Source: Gramella sp. Hel_I_59 (GTDB lineage: Bacteria; Bacteroidota; Bacteroidia; Flavobacteriales; Flavobacteriaceae). From it: a DNA stretch of 64,000 bases. Position 1 is the first letter of the stretch. Each line of letters opens with the position of its first letter. The stretch spans positions 1,922,001 through 1,986,000 of the forward strand of contig NZ_VFME01000001.1 in the NCBI RefSeq assembly GCF_006714895.1. Direction: 5' to 3'. Positions 16,703 to 24,902 of the stretch are shown one piece after another. The position numbers were made by a program, and so were the translations under genes. The notes below the pieces were generated by a model. It was not told the DNA's origin and made no database searches. It saw nothing but the letters and a program-made list of their open reading frames with translations.

Positions 16703-18944
16703 CTAATTTCGCTGTTAATTTTTCGGTATTGATCTCCAGTTTTTCTGAAATATCTAAAAGCCACTCCAGCTGACCCGTGATTAAGTGTGCTTCCTGAAGG
16801 TTCAACCTCGTATCCTCATCTATCTGGGCTTTTCCCTCGCTTATTTCTCTATCCCTTTCCGTAGCCATCTCGTCAAACCTGCGATGAAGTGCCTTGCCAG
16901 CTTTAGAAATTCCTTCATGTTCCTTCTGTTCCCTACTTTTATTATCAAGTAAGCGTACAGAATTTTTCAAATTGAAAACAATTGTCTTGGTATACATTTC
17001 AAAATCTGAAGATGCTTTACTAGTTGGGTGGTTCCTGATATAAGATCCCATCGACGCCAGTGCAGAGAGAAAAGTGTGATTTAAGCCTACAATTTCGTAA
17101 ATGAGACTCAGCTGCTTTTGCTGCGACTTTGGCTCCTGGGTCATTCTTTGAAATGCGCCACTTAACTCTCCCATATCCAGAAATGCTTTTTTTCTGGCAA
17201 GTCTGTAGCTAATGGGTAAATTTTCCTTTTTATGGTAGTAATCATCAATCTCCTCTAAATAACCAATATTGGAATTGATCGAATTGGCAATGACATTATT
17301 CAGCTCCTTAAGTTCCCATTTAGGCCATAAAATAAAATTTCCAAGACCTGCGAGACCTGCGCCAATTACTGTATCAAGGATTCTAAACTGAATTACATTT
17401 AGAACTTCAGGCTGGAGCAGTGCATAAATAAAAATGATACTTAGCGTGATGAACATGGCTGCAGTGGTATAATTACGCTGAATTAAAGAAAATGCCAGCG
17501 TTAGACTCAGAATTCCTAAAATGGCATAGACCGTCGTATTTTGAGTAATAAAAACTATACCAATTGCCATGGCGCCGCCTATTAGCGTTCCTATGATCCG
17601 TTTCCTGGTTCTCTGTTTAGTAAGTCCGTAATTAGGTCGCATGATCACCACAATCGTAAGTAGGATCCAGTAGGCATTCTGAACTGAGAAATAGGAGCCC
17701 AGTAAATATCCTACCAGTATCACTATAGCAAGTCTTAGCGCATGACGAAATATGGAACTATTGAACTGAAAATTGGTGCGAAGGGTTTTAAAGCTGTATT
17801 CCTGCTGAGTTAGAAATTGCTGAACATCTTTGTCCTTAAAAATCCTTTTCTTTCCTTCCAGATTTCTGAGAACCCGGTCAATATTATTGATCTTTTGAGA
17901 TTGCTTAGTCTGGTAATCATAGAAGTTTCTCAGAACCAGCATACTCTCCCTCTTTTCAGAAATGTTGATAGTGTCCCGGTACTTTAGTAAACTGTTCTCA
18001 ACCTTCTTTAATTCTTCGGAAAGCTGATTCACAGGCATGGTGGAATTTTTATGTACAGAAAGCGCAATGCGGTCCAGCTGTTCTGCCATCTTCAAAGAAA
18101 ACTCCTTAAACACCTTCAATTCTATAAAATCGGAATCCAGCACCTTTCTCATCTGTGGATAATCAATAGGATTCGCCATCGCCAGTTCAAGCATATCTAC
18201 GAGATCTATAAATATGAGCAGCCTTTTTCGAGTATAACCAGAACTTCCTGAGGACATTCTGAAGGTTATAAGAAGTTCCCTCAGACTTTCGTGATGCTCA
18301 TTAAGTTCCGTTTGCTTCTGGAAAAGCTCTTTCTGAATGGTTTCCAGATCAGATTCAGGATCAAGCATTCTTATTCTGAGTCGGAGATAATCTGCGGTTA
18401 ATTCCATGGTTTCAGCGATCTGCTGTTCGGAAGCTCTTTCAGGCTTCAATAGATACCAGGCAATACTTATAAGCATGTAGAAAACTCCACCGCCGAAGAT
18501 GAGAATAGATTTTTGCCAGATATCAATTTCCGAAGAAATATTGGCGAAACTAAGTACTACCGCAAGTAATCCGGCAAAAGTAACCAGCGAGGCTCTGAAA
18601 CCATAGACAGAGAGATATGCTATCCCGAACATCATCACTAATAGCATTGGTGCCACTGCCCAACTAAATTGCGAAGCATAACCTGCGATACAGAAGGATA
18701 TTGCCCCTAGAAATGCCGCAGCCATGATACCCATGACCTTGTGCTTAAAACTCCCGGCCACATCACTTGGAGATGAAAGTAAACTTCCCATCGCCATGCT
18801 TACTCCTATTTCAAGTAAACCTAAATTGGAAAAAACTGCAATTGGAATTACGATCGCAATGGTTAGAACAATAGCTTTCGAGAAGTCGGTACTTCTTAGA
18901 AATTTAATGAGTTCATTATAATAATGCTGAAAATTTATCTTCAA
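16683..18944 (-). CDS. FUSC family inner-membrane protein (YccS/YhfK-like)
   Basis: A 753-residue protein with two blocks of membrane helices (about residues 20-165 and 405-540), separated and followed by long helical cytosolic regions. This is the duplicated FUSC layout of YccS/YhfK and aromatic-acid exporters such as AaeB. The second block has the typical W-I-L-L-T-I-V-V-I-M-R-P-N-Y-G motif followed by a basic R-T-R-K-R-I-I-G-T-L-I-G-G segment. It is likely an efflux or envelope transporter of unknown substrate. No membrane-fusion protein gene is adjacent. Confidence 0.88.
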   Translation of the reverse strand: MKINFQHYYNELIKFLRSTDFSKAIVLTIAIVIPIAVFSNLGLLEIGVSMAMGSLLSSPSDVAGSFKHKVMGIMAAAFLGAISFCIAGYASQFSWAVAPMLLVMMFGIAYLSVYGFRASLVTFAGLLAVVLSFANISSEIDIWQKSILIFGGGVFYMLISIAWYLLKPERASEQQIAETMELTADYLRLRIRMLDPESDLETIQKELFQKQTELNEHHESLRELLITFRMSSGSSGYTRKRLLIFIDLVDMLELAMANPIDYPQMRKVLDSDFIELKVFKEFSLKMAEQLDRIALSVHKNSTMPVNQLSEELKKVENSLLKYRDTINISEKRESMLVLRNFYDYQTKQSQKINNIDRVLRNLEGKKRIFKDKDVQQFLTQQEYSFKTLRTNFQFNSSIFRHALRLAIVILVGYLLGSYFSVQNAYWILLTIVVIMRPNYGLTKQRTRKRIIGTLIGGAMAIGIVFITQNTTVYAILGILSLTLAFSLIQRNYTTAAMFITLSIIFIYALLQPEVLNVIQFRILDTVIGAGLAGLGNFILWPKWELKELNNVIANSINSNIGYLEEIDDYYHKKENLPISYRLARKKAFLDMGELSGAFQRMTQEPKSQQKQLSLIYEIVGLNHTFLSALASMGSYIRNHPTSKASSDFEMYTKTIVFNLKNSVRLLDNKSREQKEHEGISKAGKALHRRFDEMATERDREISEGKAQIDEDTRLNLQEAHLITGQLEWLLDISEKLEINTEKLTAKLDEQKSL

Positions 18945-19041
18945 ATTTGCGGGTTTGGAACAATGAAATTACGAAGTTGAGCTTAATAATCATCGCTATC
19001 TACACTCTTTTTAGGTTTTAAGTTTTAATTATGAATGCATG

Positions 19042-19072
19042 TTTGCCAAACGGACAGAAGCATATTAATTTG
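19042..19072 (+). promoter_or_regulatory. Putative promoter of the MDR reductase gene
   Basis: TTTG at 19042-19045 and TTAATTTG at 19065-19072 (one mismatch to TAnnTTTG) with 19 bases between. The ATG is 16 bases beyond the box, supporting the start at 19089. Confidence 0.45.
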
Positions 19073-19088
19073 CTTAAAAATAAAAGTT

Positions 19089-20078
19089 ATGAATAAGCAA
19101 ATATTATTAAAGCAACGTCCAAAAGGCAAACCTGAAACTTCAGATTTTGAGATTAAGGATTTTGAAATTTCAGAGGATAAAGCACTTAAGCTTAAAACAA
19201 AATATATCTCCGTAGATCCTTATTTACGCGGAAGAATGCGCGATGAGGAATCTTATATCGAACCATTTCAGGTTGGAAAACCTTTAGAATCTATGGTAGT
19301 TTCCGAAGTTATTTCTTCAAGTTCTGAAGATTTTAAAGAGGGTGAGCATGTAATAGGAATGTTGGACTGGAAACATGAGCAGTCGCATGATGGAAAGGGT
19401 TTGAGAAAGATTGATAAAGAGATGGCTCCACTATCTGCATACCTTGGAGTTCTTGGGCTTACAGGATTGACCGCGCATCTTGCACTCGACACTATTGGAA
19501 AACTGAAGGAAGGGGAAACATTATTGGTATCTGGTGCTGCCGGAGCTGTTGGAAGTGTTGTGGGTCAAATTGGAAAGATTAAGGGATGTCGTGTAGTCGG
19601 CATCGCAGGATCTGATGAAAAGATCGATCATATTCAAAGTAAATTTGGGTTCGATGGTGGTATCAATTACAAGACTACCTCCAATATGAAAGAAGCGATT
19701 GCTGAACATTGTCCAGATGGAGTTGATGTTTATTTTGATAATGTTGGTGGTGAAATTCTGGATGCCACTCTTCAGAATATAAACAAAGCCGCGCGCGTTA
19801 TTAATTGCGGCGCTATTTCTATTTATAATGAGACGGGTACTCCAACAGGACCTAGACCTGAAGGTATTCTTATCAAGAAATCTGCATTGATGCAAGGATT
19901 TCTGGTAAGAGATCATCAGGAAGAGTTCCAGAGAGCTATAAAGGAACTTGCTGGTTGGTTGAAATCTGGAAAACTAAAGTATGATGAAACTGTCGTAGAA
20001 GGATTTGAAAATACTCCTCAGGCATTTATCGATCTATTTGATGGTAAGAATACCGGTAAAATGGTCGTTAAGATCTAA
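19089..20078 (+). CDS. NADP-dependent medium-chain oxidoreductase (zinc-free; CurA/LTB4DH-like)
   Basis: From the ATG at 19089, 329 residues. The opening K-Q-R-P-K-G-K-P and P-Y-L-R-G-R-M near residue 45 are signatures of the leukotriene B4 dehydrogenase/curcumin reductase group. The NADPH fold shows G-A-A-G-A-V-G-S-V-V-G-Q. No zinc-binding residues are seen. Members reduce the double bond of alpha,beta-unsaturated carbonyls, often as detoxification. A frame extends upstream to 19035, but the promoter-like boxes and homolog style favour this start. Confidence 0.9.
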   Translation: MNKQILLKQRPKGKPETSDFEIKDFEISEDKALKLKTKYISVDPYLRGRMRDEESYIEPFQVGKPLESMVVSEVISSSSEDFKEGEHVIGMLDWKHEQSHDGKGLRKIDKEMAPLSAYLGVLGLTGLTAHLALDTIGKLKEGETLLVSGAAGAVGSVVGQIGKIKGCRVVGIAGSDEKIDHIQSKFGFDGGINYKTTSNMKEAIAEHCPDGVDVYFDNVGGEILDATLQNINKAARVINCGAISIYNETGTPTGPRPEGILIKKSALMQGFLVRDHQEEFQRAIKELAGWLKSGKLKYDETVVEGFENTPQAFIDLFDGKNTGKMVVKI

Positions 20079-20095
20079 TGATCATTTCAATGCAT

Positions 20096-20127
20096 AAAAA
20101 AAGCCCGGATCAAATCCGGGCTTTTTA
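20096..20127. terminator. Bidirectional terminator between convergent genes
   Basis: AAGCCCGGAT, loop CAA, then ATCCGGGCTT, flanked by A residues on the left and T residues on the right, so it can stop transcripts from both directions. Confidence 0.88.
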
Positions 20128-20144
20128 ATTTATGTTTTGAGATC

Positions 20145-20894
20145 CTATTGTTCCTGATCTGTTGGCATGATGAATACATCATTAACATTTGCGCGTTTTG
20201 GTTGCGTTAGCGAATAATAGATCGCATCTGCAATATCCTGAGCCTCCAGCGGAGTCATTTCTTTAAAATTAGAGAGAAGTCCTTCTTTAATCTCATCATC
20301 GGTAATAGAATCTGTAAGCTCTGTATCTACAAAACCAGGTTCTATAGATGTCACATTAATTCCGAATTTAGGTGCTAGCTCCATTCTTAATCCTTCAGAA
20401 AACATTTTTACTGCAGATTTTGTAGCACAATAAATGGCTCCACCAGGATAGATCTTATTAGCAGCACTTGATGAAATATTAATGATATTACCCGACTTCT
20501 GTTCCATCATCGTTGGTAATACGGCTGCTACTCCATTCATAACACCTTTAATATTAACATCAATCATCTTATCCCATTCATCGGTATGTAGATTTTTTAC
20601 ATAAGATAATGGCATTAGACCAGCATTATTAATTAAACCATCTATGCTATCAAATTCTTTTTTCGTTTTCTCGACCAATGTCTTGAAATTATCTTTGTTG
20701 GTAACATCACCAGTTACTACCAGCGCTTTTCCAGCATTTAATCCATCTACCTTCTTTTTCAATTCATTCAGACGTTCTTCTCTTCTGGCAGTCAAAACTA
20801 CATTAGCGCCTTCCTTTGCTAGTTTCATTGCTGTTGCTTCACCAATTCCGCTAGATGCTCCAGTAATAATAATCGTCTTTCCTTTAATACTCAT
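20145..20894 (-). CDS. Short-chain dehydrogenase/reductase (SDR), classical
   Basis: A 249-residue classical SDR. The cofactor loop is T-G-A-S-S-G-I-G, N-N-A-G follows near residue 91, and the active site has Ser in I-S-S-S-A-A plus Y-C-A-T-K. An Arg-Arg pair after the second strand (T-A-R-R-E-E-R) suggests NADP preference. The substrate is unknown; close relatives are annotated as NADP-dependent 3-hydroxy-acid dehydrogenases. A second SDR gene lies upstream on the same strand behind its own terminator, so the two are separate units. Confidence 0.9.
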   Translation of the reverse strand: MSIKGKTIIITGASSGIGEATAMKLAKEGANVVLTARREERLNELKKKVDGLNAGKALVVTGDVTNKDNFKTLVEKTKKEFDSIDGLINNAGLMPLSYVKNLHTDEWDKMIDVNIKGVMNGVAAVLPTMMEQKSGNIINISSSAANKIYPGGAIYCATKSAVKMFSEGLRMELAPKFGINVTSIEPGFVDTELTDSITDDEIKEGLLSNFKEMTPLEAQDIADAIYYSLTQPKRANVNDVFIMPTDQEQ

Positions 20895-20918
20895 AATCTT
20901 TTTCTTTTTGGTTTTTTA

Positions 20919-20926
20919 CAAATTTA
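20919..20926 (-). promoter_or_regulatory. Putative -7 box of the downstream SDR gene
   Basis: Minus strand TAAATTTG, exact match to TAnnTTTG, about 25 bases before the ATG at 20894. Confidence 0.42.
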
Positions 20927-21002
20927 ATAGATGAATAGCTTGAAACCTTAGAGAATACAGGCTTTGTCTTCAATTTAACCTTAACTCCTAAAGCTTGTTA
21001 AT

Positions 21003-21032
21003 GAAAAAAGCCACTCGATTCGAGTGGCTTTA
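21003..21032 (-). terminator. Terminator of the upstream SDR gene
   Basis: Near-perfect 12-base stem (AAAGCCACTCGA / TCGAGTGGCTTT, one-base centre) followed on the minus strand by a T run. Confidence 0.85.
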
Positions 21033-21051
21033 ATAACAGTTAATTTAAAAA

Positions 21052-21762
21052 TTATTTTTTCGGTGGACGAGCTGGTCTAACTTCAATTTTACTTGGAAGC
21101 GTCCTTGGATTCATTTTAAGAAGATCACCAACCAATTCTCCAATATCTTCAATTTGAATTTTCCAGGCATCTTCTTCTGAAGGTTCGTTGCCGTTGAAAT
21201 GTGTAGCAACAGATCCAGGCATTATAGTACTTACCTTAACTCCCTTATCACGAAGATCCAGCATGATCGCCTGAGAAAAACCTGTTACAGCGAACTTACT
21301 GGCATTGTATGCTGCTCCTCCGGCAAAATAGTTCGTTCCGGCAAGACTCGAGATCGTTATAATATAACCTTCAGTCTGCTTCAATGCTTCAACACTAGCT
21401 TTTACTGAATAAAACAGTCCGTTTAAATTTGTATCAATGGTATCTTTCCAGTCATCTACGCTCAACTCATCTACTGATCCAAAATTACCAACCCCGGCAT
21501 TAGCTACAAGAACATCAAGCTGTCCCCATTTGTCCAGTAATTGCTTTACAGCTTTCTGCTGACTTTCATAACTACGTACATCTGCTTCTAAGCCAAGAGC
21601 TTCTCCATTAGCAGATAATTTCTTCGCAGCTTCTTCCGCAGAAGATAATGACCTACTAGTAATAGCAACTTTATATCCCATTTTAAGAAGCGTTTCGGCA
21701 ACTCCGTATCCTATACCTTTACTACCACCAGTGATTAGTGCAGTTTTATTATTTGTACTCAT
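21052..21762 (-). CDS. Short-chain dehydrogenase/reductase (SDR), FabG-like
   Basis: A 236-residue classical SDR with T-G-G-S-K-G-I-G-Y-G at the cofactor loop, N-A-G-V-G near residue 89, an active-site I-S-S-L-A-G serine, and Y-N-A-S-K. The sequence T-S-R-S after the second strand suggests NADP. It ends in a basic, proline-rich tail (R-P-A-R-P-P-K-K), shared with many FabG-like SDRs of Flavobacteriia that are not part of fatty-acid clusters. No fatty-acid genes are nearby, so the role is probably a general carbonyl reductase. Confidence 0.88.
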   Translation of the reverse strand: MSTNNKTALITGGSKGIGYGVAETLLKMGYKVAITSRSLSSAEEAAKKLSANGEALGLEADVRSYESQQKAVKQLLDKWGQLDVLVANAGVGNFGSVDELSVDDWKDTIDTNLNGLFYSVKASVEALKQTEGYIITISSLAGTNYFAGGAAYNASKFAVTGFSQAIMLDLRDKGVKVSTIMPGSVATHFNGNEPSEEDAWKIQIEDIGELVGDLLKMNPRTLPSKIEVRPARPPKK

Positions 21763-21877
21763 AATGTATTTTTTTTGAAGTTTAAAGCTAAGAAAGGCTT
21801 GAAGTACATAGAAATTTCTAGCGGTAAGATATTGTTAATTTTAAAGGTTAAATACTTAATAAAACCTATCAAAACAC

Positions 21878-21907
21878 TTTTATAGAAATGTAAAAAAACT
21901 AACTTTG
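21878..21907 (+). promoter_or_regulatory. Putative promoter of the acidic-protein gene
   Basis: TAACTTTG (21900-21907) is an exact TAnnTTTG match with TTT at 21878-21880, 19 bases upstream, in the -33 position. The leader to the TTG start at 21980 is about 65 bases. Confidence 0.52.
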
Positions 21908-21979
21908 TCTGCTCAGATAAAGAGTAGGATTACACCTATATTTACCTAATTAGTACTGACCAATTTAATAGAGATAACC

Positions 21980-22399
21980 TTGGAAAACATTAAAGCACAA
22001 AAGTTACTTAATAAGATTCAGCGTGACCTTATGCGCAATGGAATCATTATCAACACAATCGTAGAAGACCTTAAAGAGTTGAGAAAACTGGTAGTTGAGG
22101 AGAATATTCCACTTTTGGCAAAAGTTACAAGATTGGCTCATGAACATATTAGTGAAAATCAGGACTTCCTGATTGCTATCCCAGATGATGTACCAGTTGA
22201 ACTGGACGAAAATGGAGATCCTATTGAAGTTGAAACTGAAGAAGAAGAAACTGAAGTTGAGAATTCAGAAGAAATCACAGGACAGGAAAGTCTTGAATAT
22301 ATGTTATCCTTAATGGCTGAACATTCTAATAAGTTGAATGAAGAAGAACTTAGAGAATATGTGAAGGCTTTGAAAGCTGATGCTGGAGAAGATTACTAA
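21980..22399 (+). CDS. Acidic conserved protein of unknown function
   Basis: A 139-residue, strongly acidic cytosolic protein. Residues 1-60 are helical (L-L-N-K-I-Q-R-D-L-M), the middle (about 75-100) is a Glu-rich linker, and the C-terminus (about 100-139) is a second helical unit. The start is TTG at 21980 (codons TTG GAA AAC); no suitable ATG is close. I do not recognise a named family. The VTT membrane protein gene follows about 70 bases later. Confidence 0.7.
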   Translation: MENIKAQKLLNKIQRDLMRNGIIINTIVEDLKELRKLVVEENIPLLAKVTRLAHEHISENQDFLIAIPDDVPVELDENGDPIEVETEEEETEVENSEEITGQESLEYMLSLMAEHSNKLNEEELREYVKALKADAGEDY

Positions 22400-22471
22400 G
22401 GGTTTTGCACCTATAAACGGATCACAACTTTAGAATTAGAAATTGCTACTATAAAGAAAGAAGGAGAATTG

Positions 22472-23089
22472 ATGAAAGAAAAAGCGAAATCTAAAAAGAA
22501 GTCGCGAATCCGCTTATTGCACCAATATTACAGTTATACCGGTTTTTATTCTTTCGTTCTTGGGAGTTTAAGAAAAGCCGTTTTACCAATTGTTCTATTT
22601 GTTGCTTCGTTATGGGCGATCGATCACTTTCTTCTGGATATAGAAGACATGCTAGTGACGGTGACCGAAACCTACAGTCCGTGGCAGGTATTATCTATCT
22701 TTTTTCTATCTGAATCATTATTAGGTCTGGTTCCTCCAGAGCTATTTATCGCTTGGGCTGGAAAGTCCGCAATTCCATTCCTGTACTTATCTTTACTCGC
22801 TTTAGGCTCATATCTTGGTGGAATTGTTTCTTACTGGATCGGTGTTTCTATCACTAAGATTCCAGCTGTACACAATGCATTGGAACTTAAACTTGCCAAA
22901 CATATTAAGAACACCCGTAAATGGGGAGGTTTTCTAATTATCGTTGGAGCTTTACTTCCTATTCCTTTTGCGATGACCAGTATCGCCGCAGGTATTATTA
23001 GATTCCCTTTTCCAAGTTACCTTATCTTCGGCTTACTTAGATTTGCTAGGTTCTATTTATACGCCCTTGTTATATTTGAAATGGTTTAA
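22472..23089 (+). CDS. VTT/DedA-like small membrane protein
   Basis: About 205 residues: a very basic N-terminus (K-E-K-A-K-S-K-K-K-S-R-I-R), then about five hydrophobic segments. G-L-V-P-P-E-L-F-I-A-W-A-G and the later G-A-L-L-P-I-P-F-A-M-T-S-I-A-A-G-I are the re-entrant-loop pattern of the DedA/VTT superfamily, which includes lipid scramblases. The start is set at ATG 22472, preceded by AAGGAGA, an unusually good Shine-Dalgarno match for this window; a TTG one codon earlier is less likely. Confidence 0.8.
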   Translation: MKEKAKSKKKSRIRLLHQYYSYTGFYSFVLGSLRKAVLPIVLFVASLWAIDHFLLDIEDMLVTVTETYSPWQVLSIFFLSESLLGLVPPELFIAWAGKSAIPFLYLSLLALGSYLGGIVSYWIGVSITKIPAVHNALELKLAKHIKNTRKWGGFLIIVGALLPIPFAMTSIAAGIIRFPFPSYLIFGLLRFARFYLYALVIFEMV

Positions 23090-23213
23090 CGCTTTGTTAG
23101 AGGTTGCTTATAAACTTTTCCCAAGGTTTATGGCGCTGAGTGAGTATCCCTCTACCTTGCGAGCTTGTTGAGCGAATGTTCAGCAGAACTATTAACCAAA
23201 TAAATCAAAAGCT

Positions 23214-23372
23214 ATGTCAATTCTTACAATTGTTTTAAACATTTTACTACCACCATTAGCCGTATTCATGAAACATGGACTTGGCGTAACATTCTTAATT
23301 AGTTTATTGCTAACGGCCTTAGGTTGGATTCCAGGTGTAATTCACGCGTTTCTTGTAAACGGAACGAAATAG
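23214..23372 (+). CDS. YqaE/Pmp3 family small membrane protein
   Basis: A 52-residue ORF from ATG 23214 to TAG 23372. It has two membrane helices joined by a short K-H-G-L-G turn. The pattern L-L-P-P-L-A-V-F-M-K-H-G, then L-T-A-L-G-W-I-P-G-V-I-H-A, is the Pmp3/UPF0057 signature. Family members influence membrane potential and salt or stress tolerance. It is followed directly by a strong terminator. Confidence 0.88.
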   Translation: MSILTIVLNILLPPLAVFMKHGLGVTFLISLLLTALGWIPGVIHAFLVNGTK

Positions 23373-23406
23373 AAAAAAAAAGACCGGCAATTGCCGGTCT
23401 TTTTTC
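23373..23406. terminator. Bidirectional terminator after the Pmp3 gene
   Basis: Perfect palindrome of GACCGGCAA and TTGCCGGTC, extended by A residues on the left and T residues on the right. It serves both the Pmp3 gene and the convergent galE. Confidence 0.88.
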
Positions 23407-23425
23407 TTTGATTAGTTTCCAATAA

Positions 23426-24469
23426 TTAATCCTGATCTTCTTCCTTTTTCTCTACTAGCTTTTGCCATTTCCAGGCACTATCCAAAGCTTCATCCAGAGA
23501 TCTTTTCGCTTTCCAGTTTAAATGATCATTTGCCTTATTAGTATCTGTATAGGCTGCGGTGATATCTCCTTCTCTTCTACCCACTATTTTATAGGCTAGA
23601 TCCTTTTCAGATACCTTTTCAAAAGACTTGATTACTTCCAGAACAGTATTTCCATTTCCTGTTCCCAGGTTAAAAACTTCGTAATTCTCATTCTCATTCT
23701 GCGATAGTAAACGTTTCAATGCTGAAACATGAGCTTCTGCAAGATCCATTACATGAATATAATCACGTATAGCGGTTCCGTCTCTGGTAGGATAATCATC
23801 ACCATATACTGAAAGTTCAGATCTTTTACCAATGGCAGTTTGAGTAATGTATGGTACCAGGTTTTGCGGAGTACCTATTGGAAGCTCCCCAATTTCTCCA
23901 GAATGATGTGCTCCAATTGGATTAAAATAACGCAATGAAATTGCCTTCAATTCCTGGTTGACCTTACAAGTATCCCTGATGATCTCCTCACCTATTTGTT
24001 TGGTATTACCATAAGGTGACTCAGCTTGCTTTACCGGTGCATTTTCAGTTATAGGTAATTCATCAGCCTGTCCATAAACCGTACATGAAGAACTAAAAAT
24101 AAAGTTCGCCTTCTCCTTATTATTAAGTTCATGTAATAAATACACTAAGGTTGATAGATTATTTTCGTAGTATAATAAAGGATTAATGACACTTTCTCCC
24201 ACTGCTTTAGAAGCAGCAAAGTGAATCACGTTTTCGATATCCGGGTATTTCTCAAAGAAATCCTTCACTGCAGATTTCTCCCTTAGATCTATATTTTCAA
24301 ATTCTGGTGTTTTACCGCTAATTTGAGTTATTCCTCCAAGAACCTCTATAGATGAGTTTGAAAGATTATCTATGACTACAACTTCAAATCCTTCCTGTTG
24401 TAAGGCTACTACGGTGTGTGATCCAATAAAACCAAGACCGCCGGTAACCAGTACTTTCTTATTATTCAT
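23426..24469 (-). CDS. galE: UDP-glucose 4-epimerase
   Basis: A 347-residue extended SDR. The NAD loop is G-G-L-G-F-I-G-S-H-T, the catalytic region is S-S-S-C-T-V-Y-G with Y-G-N-T-K, and the C-terminal sugar-nucleotide motif N-L-G-T-G-N-G near residue 268 matches GalE. The E-Y-P-like segment R-D-G-T-A-I-R-D-Y-I-H-V-M-D-L-A is diagnostic. It interconverts UDP-glucose and UDP-galactose for surface polysaccharide or galactose use. No other gal genes are adjacent. Confidence 0.94.
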   Translation of the reverse strand: MNNKKVLVTGGLGFIGSHTVVALQQEGFEVVVIDNLSNSSIEVLGGITQISGKTPEFENIDLREKSAVKDFFEKYPDIENVIHFAASKAVGESVINPLLYYENNLSTLVYLLHELNNKEKANFIFSSSCTVYGQADELPITENAPVKQAESPYGNTKQIGEEIIRDTCKVNQELKAISLRYFNPIGAHHSGEIGELPIGTPQNLVPYITQTAIGKRSELSVYGDDYPTRDGTAIRDYIHVMDLAEAHVSALKRLLSQNENENYEVFNLGTGNGNTVLEVIKSFEKVSEKDLAYKIVGRREGDITAAYTDTNKANDHLNWKAKRSLDEALDSAWKWQKLVEKKEEDQD

Positions 24470-24608
24470 AATTTCATTTTACGATCGCAAAATACTAAAA
24501 TTGCCACATAACACTTATTACTACTTTATTAAATTGCTCACAAAGCCTATACTTAATTTGAGGTCATCTATATAATATCAATTATCTTTGTTGCTCAAAT
24601 TTGGCTTT

Positions 24609-24893
24609 ATGGCTTTGAAACATAAGATTACTCTATTTAAGTGGGTTAGCATTCTGGAAGGTATTTCATTTCTGGTATTATTACTCATTGCAATGCCTTT
24701 AAAATACATTCTGGATATGCCGGCAATGGTTAAACATGTAGGTATGGCACACGGAGTACTTTTCGTAGCTTATGTTGTAGGAGCTTTATTACTTATAAAG
24801 CCAATGAACTGGGGGCTTAAGCAGATCGCAATCATTTTTGGTTGCTCTTTTATTCCATTCGGACCATTTTACGTAGAGAAAAAATATCTCTAA
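24609..24893 (+). CDS. DUF3817-like small membrane protein
   Basis: 94 residues from ATG 24609 with three hydrophobic segments (about 13-32, 45-65, 70-85). The motif sequence L-E-G-I-S-F-L-V-L-L, M-P-L-K-Y, H-G-V-L-F-V-A-Y-V and C-S-F-I-P-F-G-P-F-Y matches the DUF3817 family. Function is unknown. A longer frame begins at 24588, but M-A-L-K-H fits the family start. The MscS gene begins 9 bases later, so they are likely co-transcribed. Confidence 0.85.
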   Translation: MALKHKITLFKWVSILEGISFLVLLLIAMPLKYILDMPAMVKHVGMAHGVLFVAYVVGALLLIKPMNWGLKQIAIIFGCSFIPFGPFYVEKKYL

Positions 24894-24902
24894 TTTCAGG
24901 AA

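Noticed and set aside
19521..19916. A 131-codon open frame antisense to the MDR reductase
   Set aside because: No motif, and fully covered by a well-supported gene on the other strand.
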